Below are positions 45,304 through 53,188 of a stretch of DNA of 64,000 nucleotides, piece by piece. Below the pieces are notes generated by a model that worked only from the letters and a program-made list of their open reading frames with translations, searched no databases and had not been told where the DNA came from. The stretch comes from Chloroflexota bacterium (GTDB lineage Bacteria > Chloroflexota > Dehalococcoidia > Lucifugimonadales > UBA3495), in the NCBI GenBank assembly GCA_009837355.1, contig VXTR01000075.1, forward strand, positions 27,222 through 91,221. Direction: 5' to 3'. The position numbers and the translations under genes are program-made. How positions within the stretch are numbered: the stretch's first letter is position 1; every line of letters begins with the position of its first letter.

Positions 45304-46347
45304 CTATTCCTCGCCCCAGCCGTCGGTGAGGCCGTCGCCCCGGGCGAAGGCCACCGCCATGCGTATTGATTCCACCATGGAGGTGTGGTCGGCCAGGTTT
45401 TTGCCGGCGATGTCGAAGGCGGTGCCGTGGTCCACCGACGTGCGGATGAAAGGCAGGCCCAAGTTGGCGGTGATGCTCTCCTCAAAGCCGTACACTTTGA
45501 CCGGGATGTGGCCCTGGTCGTGGTACATACAGAGGGTTACGTCGTAACGGTCCTGAATGGCCTGATGAAAGATGATGTCTGCCGGAACCGGGCCGATGGC
45601 GTTGATGCCCTCGCTTTGAGCCTGCTGCACTGCCGGAGCAATCTCCTCCGCCTCTTCGTTGCCCAGCAGTCCGCCGTCGCTGCCGTGGGGGTTGAGGGCG
45701 GCGACGCCGATTCGGGGATTGGAGAAACCCCACTTGCGGAAGTTGTCGTCGGTCAACCTCAGGTAGTCCAGGATGCGGTCCTGCTTCACGTAGTCGCAGG
45801 CGACCCGGAGGGAGCGGTGGGTGGTGAGGTGCACTACTCGCAGGTTCTTGGCCATCAGCATGGTGGCCACGGTTTTGGCGCCGGAAAGTTCCTGCAGTAA
45901 TTCCATGTGGCCGATGGCTTCGTAGCCGGCCATCGCCGCGGCTTCCTTGTTCAGCGGGGCAGTGGCCAGGCCGTCCACCACGCCGGCCATGGCCAGCTGG
46001 CCGGCTTTACTGACCCATTCCATGGCTGCCTTGCCGCAAGGGACACTGAGCTGGCCGACGGTGATGTCTTCCGGGTTAAGGTTACCGATGTCCACCACGT
46101 CAACCGTCGTTGGATTTTCGCCAGCCGTGGTGGGATCGTTATTACGGTTGATGGTCAGGGGCAGCCCGGTCATGGTCGCCGCCTGTTCCATAGCGTAGGC
46201 ATTGCCCACTACAACCGGACGGCAGGCAGCGTAAACGCGCGGGTCGGCCAAGGCCTTCACCACCACTTCTGGGCCGATACCGCAAGGGTCGCCCATGGTG
46301 ATGGCGATGGCGGGACGGAACTTTGCGCCGTTTTCAGCTTGTGCCAT
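45304..46347 (-). CDS. pdxA: 4-hydroxythreonine-4-phosphate dehydrogenase family protein (PdxA)
   Basis: A 347-residue NAD-dependent metal enzyme. The start IAITMGDPCGIGPEVVVKAL is the family signature; GLATAPLNKEAAAMAGYEAIGH and the metal-binding HLTTHRSLRVA, LNPHGSDGGLLGNEE and MYHDQGHIPVK follow. It would act in the DXP-independent pyridoxal-phosphate route. Close relatives (PdxA2/DtnK-linked) use other four-carbon phosphates, and no other vitamin B6 genes are in the window, so the substrate is not settled. Upstream lies a TGCTATACT promoter; proC follows. Confidence 0.88.
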   Translation of the reverse strand: MAQAENGAKFRPAIAITMGDPCGIGPEVVVKALADPRVYAACRPVVVGNAYAMEQAATMTGLPLTINRNNDPTTAGENPTTVDVVDIGNLNPEDITVGQLSVPCGKAAMEWVSKAGQLAMAGVVDGLATAPLNKEAAAMAGYEAIGHMELLQELSGAKTVATMLMAKNLRVVHLTTHRSLRVACDYVKQDRILDYLRLTDDNFRKWGFSNPRIGVAALNPHGSDGGLLGNEEAEEIAPAVQQAQSEGINAIGPVPADIIFHQAIQDRYDVTLCMYHDQGHIPVKVYGFEESITANLGLPFIRTSVDHGTAFDIAGKNLADHTSMVESIRMAVAFARGDGLTDGWGEE

Positions 46348-46395
46348 GATTCCCCCTGCGGTTGGATGACGTAGGGTTGTCCTTCGGGAGCGCTG

Positions 46396-46404
46396 AGTAT
46401 AGCA
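46396..46404 (-). promoter_or_regulatory. Extended -10 promoter of pdxA-proC-yggT
   Basis: TGC-TATACT on the minus strand (46404 to 46396), between the nrdJ stop and pdxA, about 50 bases before ATG 46347. No good -35 is seen at normal spacing. Confidence 0.55.
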
Positions 46405-46410
46405 CGGGGG

Positions 46411-48975
46411 TTACTCGCACTTGTTCCAGCCGCAGGAGTAGCAGGTCAGGCAACCTTCCTGGTTGACGACGCCGCCGTTGCACTCAGGGCACCGCTGAGC
46501 ATAAGTAGCCATCGCCTCGGCGACTCGTTGCAAGGTGTATCCGCCACCGTTGCCGTTACCATGGCCATTGCCGTTGCCGTTTCCCGATTCCGACGCTGAG
46601 CTTTCCGCACCGTAGGAGATGCCTGTGGGGGGCAGGGAGGGTCTAACCTGGGGGCCATCGCCTCCGTAGCCGGGGAAACCCGTGGGCAGGGTTAGCTGAA
46701 CGCCGTCGGAAGCGTCGGCTACTCCGTTGATGCCCTGCATTATGCGGTCGAGCACGATGGCCACCGCATCGGGACCCGAGCGCACCAGGGTGCCTTCGTC
46801 CCATGCCGGACAGCAGGTGATACCGTGCAGCTGCCGGGTTACTTCGGAAGTATCGATACCGGCTCGCAACGCCAGCGATATCAGCCGGGACACTGCCTCC
46901 AGCAGCGCGGCGTCGCAACCGCCGGCCTTGCCCATGGTGCCGAAGACCTCAAAGGGCATTCCTCCATCGTCCAAGTTCACGGTAACGTACATATTGCCGT
47001 GGCCGGTACGCACCCGCTCGGTGATACCCTGGATCCGACGGGGGCGCTCCCTGGGGATGCGAGGCCCGGGAACTTCAATCTCGACGACAGTGGGCTCCAC
47101 GACGGCCGGCTGTGCTGAGGCTTCGGCAGCATCTCCGGACGCTCCCGTGCTCAGCACCTGGTCGGCTTTGCTGCCGTCGCGATATACGGTGATGCCCTTG
47201 CAACCAAGGGCATAGGCCGACTGATACGCTTCGGCGACGTCGGCAACCGTGGCATCATGGGGGAAGTTGATGGTCTTGGACACGGCGTTGTCCGTGTAGG
47301 TTTGGAACGCGGCCTGCATCCGCACGTGCCAGCGGGGATCGATGTCATGGGATACCCGGAACACTTCCTTGACCCAGCCGGGGACGTCCAGGTCCTCCAG
47401 CGAACCCGACGCCGCCAGCTGTTCCATCAGTTCCTCGGAGTAAAAGCCCTCGTGGCGCGCCACTGCCTCGAAGTAACTGTTGCCCTCGACCAGCCGGGTG
47501 TTGTCCATCACGTTGCGCACATAGGACAGGGCAAAGAGAGGCTCGATGCCGCTGGAAGCGCCGGCGATGATGCTGATGGTGCCGGTGGGCGCGATGGTAA
47601 CGGGAGCGGAGTTGCGCATCGGACGTGGGTTTTCGCCGCGGTTGTACGCGCTGCGCTCCCACTCCGGGAAGGGACCCCGCGCCTCGGTCAGCTCCGAGGA
47701 GGCTCGGTAGGTCTCGTTCTGAATGAACTGCATGACCTGTTCTGCCAGCGCCAGAGCAGCGTCGCTGTCGTAGCGGATGCCCAGCTGGATCAGCAGGTCG
47801 GACCAGCCCATGACGCCCAGACCGATGCGCCGGGTCTTCCGGCTCATCTCGGCGATTTCCTCAATGGGGTAGTCGTTCATATCGATAACGCAGTCCAGCA
47901 TATGGACGGCAGTGGTGATGACTTCGGACATGCGGCGCCAGTCGATGGCCACGTCGTCATCGGAGTAGCGAACCATGCGGGCCAGGTTCAGGGAGCCCAA
48001 GTTGCAGGACTCGTAGGGGAGGAGAGGCTGTTCGCCGCAGGGGTTGGTGCTCTCGATGTCCCCCAACTGAGGGTTGGGGTTGTCCCGGTTAATCCGGTCC
48101 AAGAACACGATACCGGGGTCGCCGGTGCGCCAGGCCAACTCGGTCATTCGCTCAAACACCTCTCTGGCGTTGAGCTGCCCGGTAATCTGACCCGTGCGAG
48201 GATTCACCAGGTCGTAAGCCTGGTTATGCTCCACCCGCTGCATGAAGTCCTCGGTTACGGCCACGGAGATGTTGAAATTGCTCAGGTGCTGGCCGTCCTC
48301 TTTGGAAGTGATAAACCTCAGTATGTCCGGGTGGGTAACGTGGAGAATCCCCATGTTGGCCCCCCGTCGTGTGCCTCCCTGCTTCACCACGTCGGTGGCG
48401 GCGTCGAAGGCGTTTATGAAGCTTACAGGCCCGGAAGCCACGCCGCCGGTGGAACCAACTACGTCGCCTTCGGGACGCAGCCGGGAGAAGGCAAAGCCAG
48501 TTCCTCCACCGCTTTTGTGGATGAGAGCGGTTTGCTTCACCTTGGTGAAAATAGAATCCAGGGAGTCCTCGACAGGCAGCACGAAGCAGGCCGAGAGCTG
48601 TTGCAGCTCACGCCCGGCATTCATCAGAGTGGGGGAGTTGGGCAGGAACTCCAGCCGGCGCATCACCTGGTAAAACCGTTCCTCGGTCGCAGCGCGTTCC
48701 GCTTCCGTCGCCCCATACTCGAAATCCGATTGGGAAAGATTATGGGCAACCCGGCGGAACATTCCTTCCGAATCTTCCAGCACGTTGCCTTCCCGATCCT
48801 TGGACAGATAGCGACGCTGCAACACTACCCGGGCGTTGTCCGTCAACTCGCCGGTGCGTTGGTTGTAGGCTTCGGCAACGCCGGCCTCGGCCATAGCATC
48901 CCGGATGAGACGCCTCACTGCCCCGGCGGAACCGAGTTCCGATCTCACAGTTGAACTTATTATGCTGCCAACCAC
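46411..48975 (-). CDS. nrdJ: Vitamin B12-dependent (class II) ribonucleotide reductase
   Basis: An 854-residue adenosylcobalamin-dependent reductase making deoxyribonucleotides independent of oxygen. Key segments are FLPNSPTLMNAGRELQQLSA with the first redox Cys after it, FAFSRLRPEGDVVGSTGG, VVKQGGTRRGANMGIL, STNPCGEQPLLPYESCNLG (thiyl-radical Cys and Glu of NPCGE) and TIAPTGTISIIAGASSGIEP. The C-terminus has a Gly/Asn-rich linker (about 800-820) and a four-Cys zinc-binding tail with CPECNGG and CYSCGWNKC. Start is GTG 48975, with GGGAGG five bases upstream. It is the last gene of the nrdR operon. Confidence 0.95.
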   Translation of the reverse strand: MVGSIISSTVRSELGSAGAVRRLIRDAMAEAGVAEAYNQRTGELTDNARVVLQRRYLSKDREGNVLEDSEGMFRRVAHNLSQSDFEYGATEAERAATEERFYQVMRRLEFLPNSPTLMNAGRELQQLSACFVLPVEDSLDSIFTKVKQTALIHKSGGGTGFAFSRLRPEGDVVGSTGGVASGPVSFINAFDAATDVVKQGGTRRGANMGILHVTHPDILRFITSKEDGQHLSNFNISVAVTEDFMQRVEHNQAYDLVNPRTGQITGQLNAREVFERMTELAWRTGDPGIVFLDRINRDNPNPQLGDIESTNPCGEQPLLPYESCNLGSLNLARMVRYSDDDVAIDWRRMSEVITTAVHMLDCVIDMNDYPIEEIAEMSRKTRRIGLGVMGWSDLLIQLGIRYDSDAALALAEQVMQFIQNETYRASSELTEARGPFPEWERSAYNRGENPRPMRNSAPVTIAPTGTISIIAGASSGIEPLFALSYVRNVMDNTRLVEGNSYFEAVARHEGFYSEELMEQLAASGSLEDLDVPGWVKEVFRVSHDIDPRWHVRMQAAFQTYTDNAVSKTINFPHDATVADVAEAYQSAYALGCKGITVYRDGSKADQVLSTGASGDAAEASAQPAVVEPTVVEIEVPGPRIPRERPRRIQGITERVRTGHGNMYVTVNLDDGGMPFEVFGTMGKAGGCDAALLEAVSRLISLALRAGIDTSEVTRQLHGITCCPAWDEGTLVRSGPDAVAIVLDRIMQGINGVADASDGVQLTLPTGFPGYGGDGPQVRPSLPPTGISYGAESSASESGNGNGNGHGNGNGGGYTLQRVAEAMATYAQRCPECNGGVVNQEGCLTCYSCGWNKCE

Positions 48976-49019
48976 GATTACCTCCCAGCTAATCCCAAAG
49001 GTTGTACGTTTATTCAGTG

Positions 49020-49071
49020 CTGCGCGGCCTGCCCTCATTACAGGCTATCACCGATGGGGCGGGCCGCGCAG
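49020..49071 (-). promoter_or_regulatory. Stem-loop in the nrdJ leader
   Basis: A perfect 10-bp stem, CTGCGCGGCC (49071-49062) with GGCCGCGCAG (49029-49020), encloses a 32-base loop that can form an inner GCCC/GGGC stem. It starts four bases after the stop codon of the preceding gene and ends 45 bases before the nrdJ start. No T run follows, so it is not a classical terminator. It could control nrdJ translation or be a processing site. Confidence 0.55.
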
Positions 49072-49074
49072 AGT

Positions 49075-49521
49075 CTAGACTGCGCCGGCGCGTCCCATTC
49101 GGTTCATCGCTGAAAGCCGACCGGACAGATCTAGGTCGAACCGCAGCCCCTTGTAGAAGTAGAGCACCGGAATCTCCCGAGCCGGCCTCAAGTCGAGGCC
49201 GGTAATGGCCGCCGCCATTTCCTGCATCTTGTGCAGGGCTGCGGACTGACCGGAGGCCTGCCGGGTAACCCGGCGCACCACGCCGACGGTCATTGCGATT
49301 CCCAGCCCGGCCAGGGTGTCGGCGACCAGGTCGGCAAAATCCTTCAACGCGCCGTCGGCGAAGGGGTGCGACGAGATGAGGCGCACCAACAGGCCGTTGC
49401 GGGTGCTCTGGCAGCTGGCGACGGGAAAGGCCGTCTGCAGCTGCCGGACGATCTGCGACTCATACCCGTCCGGGCATGGGCCGCAGTTGATTTCAACGTT
49501 GTATTGAACGGTTTGCTGCAT
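49075..49521 (-). CDS. Uncharacterised protein B of the nrdR-nrdJ operon
   Basis: A 148-residue soluble protein with no recognised family. It starts MQQTVQYNVEINCGPCPDGY, containing a Cys-x2-Cys pair, followed by a beta/alpha pattern (IVRQLQTAFPVASCQ, LLVRLISSHPFADGALKDFA, VADTLAGLGIAMTVGVVRR) and a C-terminal segment IPVLYFYKGLRFDLDLSGRL. ATG 49521 has GGAG nine bases upstream and lies 19 bases after the preceding small gene. Its operon position between nrdR and nrdJ suggests an accessory role in ribonucleotide reduction, such as a redox or regulatory partner; this is inference from context. Confidence 0.65.
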   Translation of the reverse strand: MQQTVQYNVEINCGPCPDGYESQIVRQLQTAFPVASCQSTRNGLLVRLISSHPFADGALKDFADLVADTLAGLGIAMTVGVVRRVTRQASGQSAALHKMQEMAAAITGLDLRPAREIPVLYFYKGLRFDLDLSGRLSAMNRMGRAGAV

Positions 49522-49540
49522 GGTGATCAAGCTCCAGGCG

Positions 49541-49936
49541 TCAGGCAAACAGGTCGTCTTCTTCCCGCTGAACCGGCAGGGCAGCCCAGCAACTGACCAG
49601 GCAGGCCCGCGCTTCGCGGTCCATGTCATCCTGCAATTCGGCAAAGGGGTTCGGTATCCACGAGCCGCCAATGTCCGCGTCGCCGGTTTCCCAGTCGGAC
49701 GGGACCCACATCCGCCGCAGCATCTCCTCAATGTCGTGAACCCGATTGTTGTGGGTCAACAGCCTGGTAAAGGCGGAGTATTGAACGCTGCTGCTCATAA
49801 TGGTGTTAAACACCTCCCTGAAGGGTTGTAGTTGGCGAGCAGGTAGCAATTCTGCCGGTTTGGCTTGACCGCGAGCGCCCGACGATGGTGGCGATGCCGG
49901 CGCGCTCCAAGTCTCGATTTGGTGCTTGATGATCAT
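49541..49936 (-). CDS. Uncharacterised protein A of the nrdR-nrdJ operon
   Basis: A 131-residue protein from ATG 49936, whose ATGA overlaps the nrdR stop, a typical coupling arrangement. A shorter start at ATG 49798 (MSSSVQYSAFTRLLTHNNR, 85 residues) has AGGGAGG but 14 bases away. The conserved-looking core contains VHDIEEMLRRMWVPSDWETG, SWIPNPFAELQDDMDREAR and an acidic end REEDDLFA; two Cys lie in ACLVSC. No known family is recognised. It is followed by protein B and nrdJ, so a role tied to ribonucleotide reductase is likely but unproven. Confidence 0.6.
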   Translation of the reverse strand: MIIKHQIETWSAPASPPSSGARGQAKPAELLPARQLQPFREVFNTIMSSSVQYSAFTRLLTHNNRVHDIEEMLRRMWVPSDWETGDADIGGSWIPNPFAELQDDMDREARACLVSCWAALPVQREEDDLFA

Positions 49937-50463
49937 TGCTTTGAGTTTCGTCTGGTGGCACGACGTTGTCTAGTGCGCCGGCTGCCCACTGCCGCAATGC
50001 TCAGCAGCGGCTCCGGTTGACCCTGGCGCAGGGTTTGCACTCGATCCTCGAAATCGGCGGCATTTTGAAAGTCGTAATAGACCGACGCGTACCGCAGATA
50101 GGCTACTTCGTCGAGCGGACGGAGCCGTTCCAGAACCAGCAGGCCCAGGTCCCGCGACTTGACCATGCCGCTGCCCAAGCGTTGCAGTTCCGTCTCGATA
50201 TCATCGACCAGCCGCTCGATGTCCCGCCGGGGTATGGGCCGTCGGATGCAGGCCATATCCACTCCGGTCAGCAGCTTATCGCGACTGAAGTCCTGGCGCC
50301 GGCCGTCGCGCTTCTCCACCAGCAAAGCGGGCAGGCGCACCTGCTCGTGGGTGGTAAAGCGGCGGCCGCAGGACAAGCATTCGCGGCGGCGTCTGATGCC
50401 GTTTTCGGTGTCGCGAGAGTCGGTAACTTTACTCTGGCTGCTTTCGCAGTAGGGGCATTTCAT
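49933..50463 (-). CDS. nrdR: Transcriptional repressor NrdR
   Basis: A 176-residue zinc-ribbon/ATP-cone repressor of ribonucleotide reductase genes that senses the dATP/ATP balance. It starts MKCPYCESSQSKVTDSRDT, with the four-Cys ribbon completed by CLSCGRRFTTHEQ; the ATP-cone follows (LLVEKRDGRRQDFSRDKLL) with YLRYASVYYDFQNAADFED near the end. A basic tail of about 15 residues is extra. It heads an operon with two unknown genes and nrdJ, behind a promoter carrying two candidate NrdR boxes, indicating autoregulation. Confidence 0.95.
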   Translation of the reverse strand: MKCPYCESSQSKVTDSRDTENGIRRRRECLSCGRRFTTHEQVRLPALLVEKRDGRRQDFSRDKLLTGVDMACIRRPIPRRDIERLVDDIETELQRLGSGMVKSRDLGLLVLERLRPLDEVAYLRYASVYYDFQNAADFEDRVQTLRQGQPEPLLSIAAVGSRRTRQRRATRRNSKQ

Positions 50464-50508
50464 GGCAAATGAGCGTCTTTTGGTCAATTTCTCAGACAAT
50501 TTTTGAAA

Positions 50509-50555
50509 ATGGTACATCTTGTGTTTGCGTGGCAGGCAACCACAATCCGTTGTGT
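50509..50555 (-). promoter_or_regulatory. Paired candidate NrdR boxes
   Basis: Two 16-base sites, 50540-50555 (CCACAATCCGTTGTGT) and 50509-50524 (ATGGTACATCTTGTGT), match the palindromic NrdR consensus ACACWATATATWGTGT at about 12 and 11 positions. They are exactly 31 bases apart, the spacing seen for paired NrdR boxes in other bacteria. The first begins at the predicted transcription start of nrdR. Confidence 0.6.
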
Positions 50556-50560
50556 TGCGG

Positions 50561-50591
50561 ATTATAGGGCAAGTCCGCAATCCCCTGTCAA
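50561..50591 (-). promoter_or_regulatory. Promoter of the nrdR operon
   Basis: Perfect TTGACA (50591-50586) and perfect TATAAT (50566-50561) on the minus strand, with a slightly long 19-base spacer. A second TTGACA overlaps just upstream (50597-50592). The start site should fall near 50554, inside the first candidate NrdR box. Confidence 0.6.
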
Positions 50592-50615
50592 TGTCAACCG
50601 TTAGCAATTTTTAGC

Positions 50616-50653
50616 AAAAAAATGCCCCCGGCTCAAATCCGTGAGCCGGGGGC
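50616..50653 (-). terminator. Rho-independent terminator of the rsmH-ftsA-ftsZ operon
   Basis: GCCCCCGGCTCA and TGAGCCGGGGGC form a perfect 12-bp stem (50624-50653) with a 6-base loop, followed on the minus strand by A and seven T residues. It lies 27 bases after the ftsZ stop codon. Confidence 0.9.
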
Positions 50654-50679
50654 GTTCGAAGCCGGGTGAACGACGGGTT

Positions 50680-51822
50680 TCAGCGGTAGAAACCCCGACG
50701 GTTCTGGCGGTGTTGCAGGAACGTGGGGAGTTCGTAGTCCCGGCGGTCCGGGACATCCATTTCGTCCAGCAGTCTGGCGATGTCGTCCTCGGGTTGCTGA
50801 GACAGCTCCGGGAATTCTGCCGCCACCATGGTCATCTTGACCTCATCGTCCAGGCGGGCGTCCTTGTTGGTGCCGAAGATGATGTTGGCGTTGGGGTCGG
50901 CGAGTTCCTCCACCACAGCTGCGGCTTCCTGAACCTCCTGCAGCGACATATTGTTGCCACCGGTCAGCATGAACAGGATACGGCGGGCGCCATCCAGCGA
51001 CATATCCAAGAGTGGGCTTTCGGTGCACTGGCGGGCTGCGTCCCGGGCCCGATCCTGACCCCGGCCCCGGCCGATGGAAAGCCAGGCCTGGCCGGCTCCG
51101 GCGAGGATGGTTTTGACGTCGGCGAAGTCAACGTTGATTTCGCCGGGAACCGTCACCACCTCGGCGATGGCGCTGATTCCCTGGTGCAGCACCGAGTCGG
51201 CCAGCTTGAGCGCTTCCTCCCAGGAGTAGGAATCGCTCTGTTCCTCGTTCAGAACCAGCAGCCGGTCGTTGGGAATCACGATCATGGTGTCCACCTGGTC
51301 GCGCAGCCGCTCCAGGCCTTCATCAGCGTTACGTCGGCGGGTCTGGGCTTCAAAACCGAAGGGGCGGCTAACCACGGCGATGGTGAGCGCGCCGCTCTCC
51401 TTGGCGATTTGGGCAACTATGGGAGCGGCGCCGGTGCCGGTGCCACCGCCCATGCCAACGGCCACGAACACCATGTCGGCGCCGCGGATGGCCCGCTCGA
51501 TTTCGGAGCGGGATTCCTCGGCAGCCTGGCGGCCCAGTTCGGGCTGAGCGCCGGCACCCAGGCCACGGGTCAGGTTTCGCCCCAGGGCGATTCGGTAGTG
51601 GACGTCGCAGCGTGCCAGGTGCTGCGCGTCGGTATTCAGCGCGTAGTATTCAACCACGGGCAGCTTGTCCTTATACATACGGCTTACCGCGTTGGATCCG
51701 CCGCCGCCGACACCCATCACCTTGATGAGGGGAACGCCGCGGCCAATCTCGGGAATCATGCCGTCGCCGTCCTCAAAACTGTCGGCCGGTTCCCATGAGG
51801 CGGAATTTTCGGGGAATATCAT
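50680..51822 (-). CDS. ftsZ: Cell division protein FtsZ
   Basis: A 380-residue tubulin-like GTPase that forms the division ring. The nucleotide site reads IKVMGVGGGGSNAVSRM, the tubulin signature VGMGGGTGTGAAP, and the T7 loop region GEINVDFADVKTILAGAG supplies the catalytic Asp residues. The core runs to about residue 330; after a short linker the C-terminal peptide RRDYELPTFLQHR matches the conserved FtsA-binding tail. ftsA lies 51 bases upstream and a strong terminator follows. Confidence 0.96.
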   Translation of the reverse strand: MIFPENSASWEPADSFEDGDGMIPEIGRGVPLIKVMGVGGGGSNAVSRMYKDKLPVVEYYALNTDAQHLARCDVHYRIALGRNLTRGLGAGAQPELGRQAAEESRSEIERAIRGADMVFVAVGMGGGTGTGAAPIVAQIAKESGALTIAVVSRPFGFEAQTRRRNADEGLERLRDQVDTMIVIPNDRLLVLNEEQSDSYSWEEALKLADSVLHQGISAIAEVVTVPGEINVDFADVKTILAGAGQAWLSIGRGRGQDRARDAARQCTESPLLDMSLDGARRILFMLTGGNNMSLQEVQEAAAVVEELADPNANIIFGTNKDARLDDEVKMTMVAAEFPELSQQPEDDIARLLDEMDVPDRRDYELPTFLQHRQNRRGFYR

Positions 51823-51873
51823 TTTGCAGTGCCTCCTGATTTGATGTTCCGGGGAATTGGTTATTTGGTTTAG

Positions 51874-53139
51874 CTACTCGGTTGGCGCGGAAGAGCGCGT
51901 GAAGGGGCGGCGCAGCAGGCCGGCGAAGGAGCGGTTCCGTTCTCCTTCGGCACGGATTGGAGTCCGGTCGGACAGACCACGATGCTTGACGGCCCATTGC
52001 AGAGTGCCCAAGGCTGCCGCGAACTCCGGCTGCCGCAACGAGTCCGGCAATCCGGCGTACCACAACGGCGCGCCCACTCGGACCGGAGTTCGCAGTCCTC
52101 GTTCCGTCATCTCGGCGAATCCTGGCATGCGCGCCCCGCCGCCGGTCAGAACAATACCGCCGGGCAGTGCGGTTTCGATCTGGGCTTTGCACAACTCAGC
52201 GTGAACCACCTTCAGGATTTGGAGGGAGCGCAGGTAAAGCGGCTCGCAAAGTTCCCGTCGCAGTACTATCCGTTTCGGCTGCATCTGCGTCGCGGGCAGG
52301 ATGATTTCCTCGGAAGAGTCGATGTCATCGGGCAAAGCGTGGCCGTGTTCCAATTTCAGTTCCTCAGCCATTTGGAAAGGAACCCGCTGGGAGATTGCCA
52401 GGTCCCGGGTCAACTGGTTGCTGCCCATGGCCAGCACCGACGAGTAGAAAGGCGTACCGTCCCGGTACACGGCAATCTTGATGGTGCCGGCCCCAATGTC
52501 AACAACGGCGGCGCCCATCTCCCGCTCGTCGGCGGTCAGGACGCCCTCTCCCGATGCCAGCGGATGGGACACCATGCCCTGAACCCGCACCTTACAGGAC
52601 TCCAGAGTCCGCATGGTATTGGCCAGAGGAACTGACATCCCCCGCACTACGTGAGCGTCCAGATGCAACTCATTAGCGTTCAGCCCGGTGGGGTTACGAA
52701 TGCCATCAACGCCGTCCATCCGATAGCGCATTGGAATGATGTGCAGAATCTGATCGTTCTTGCCATCCGATGCGCCTTGTCCAGCGGCAGAGGTCCGGTT
52801 GATTAATGAGCGCAAATGCTGCTCGGTTACCGTCAGTCCTTCTTCACCATTGCCCAGCACTTCCGCCGAGGTGGAGCCCGACAGATGGTCGCCGTTCACC
52901 ACGGCGTAAAAACCGTCCACCGGGTTTCGGCCCATATACCGCAGGCATTCGTCCAAGCTGTCCAGTACCGCCTCCTTCACCTCGCTGAAGTCGTCAACGA
53001 TCCCCTGCTGAACGCCCAGGGACGGGGCAGCGCCCATACCCAAAGGCTTCAACTCACCCTCAGGCCCCAGACGAGCCACGACGGACATCACTTTGCTGGT
53101 GCCGATGTCAATGGCAGCGTATATCGGTTCCTTTGCCAT
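51874..53139 (-). CDS. ftsA: Cell division protein FtsA
   Basis: A 421-residue actin-like ATPase that anchors FtsZ to the membrane. It begins EPIYAAIDIGTSKVMSVVAR (phosphate 1 motif); the 1C domain follows; VVDIGAGTIKIAVYRDG is phosphate 2 and GGIVLTGGGARMPGFAEM the adenosine motif. The extreme C-terminus (NRSFAGLLRRPFTRSSAPTE) is basic with a short amphipathic segment suitable for membrane binding. It lies between rsmH and ftsZ. Confidence 0.94.
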   Translation of the reverse strand: MAKEPIYAAIDIGTSKVMSVVARLGPEGELKPLGMGAAPSLGVQQGIVDDFSEVKEAVLDSLDECLRYMGRNPVDGFYAVVNGDHLSGSTSAEVLGNGEEGLTVTEQHLRSLINRTSAAGQGASDGKNDQILHIIPMRYRMDGVDGIRNPTGLNANELHLDAHVVRGMSVPLANTMRTLESCKVRVQGMVSHPLASGEGVLTADEREMGAAVVDIGAGTIKIAVYRDGTPFYSSVLAMGSNQLTRDLAISQRVPFQMAEELKLEHGHALPDDIDSSEEIILPATQMQPKRIVLRRELCEPLYLRSLQILKVVHAELCKAQIETALPGGIVLTGGGARMPGFAEMTERGLRTPVRVGAPLWYAGLPDSLRQPEFAAALGTLQWAVKHRGLSDRTPIRAEGERNRSFAGLLRRPFTRSSAPTE

Positions 53140-53188
53140 ATTTTCGTATCCTTTTTAACAGCGTCTTTCCCGCCGGAGCAGAGATCAA

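Noticed and set aside
47257..48954. Long open frame on the plus strand opposite nrdJ
   Set aside because: It lies fully antisense to a clear NrdJ gene, has no family motif and results from the GC-rich codon pattern of the real gene.
48976..49074. Cobalamin riboswitch before nrdJ
   Set aside because: A stem-loop is present, but the conserved B12 box and the size expected of the riboswitch are not visible in the 99-base gap.
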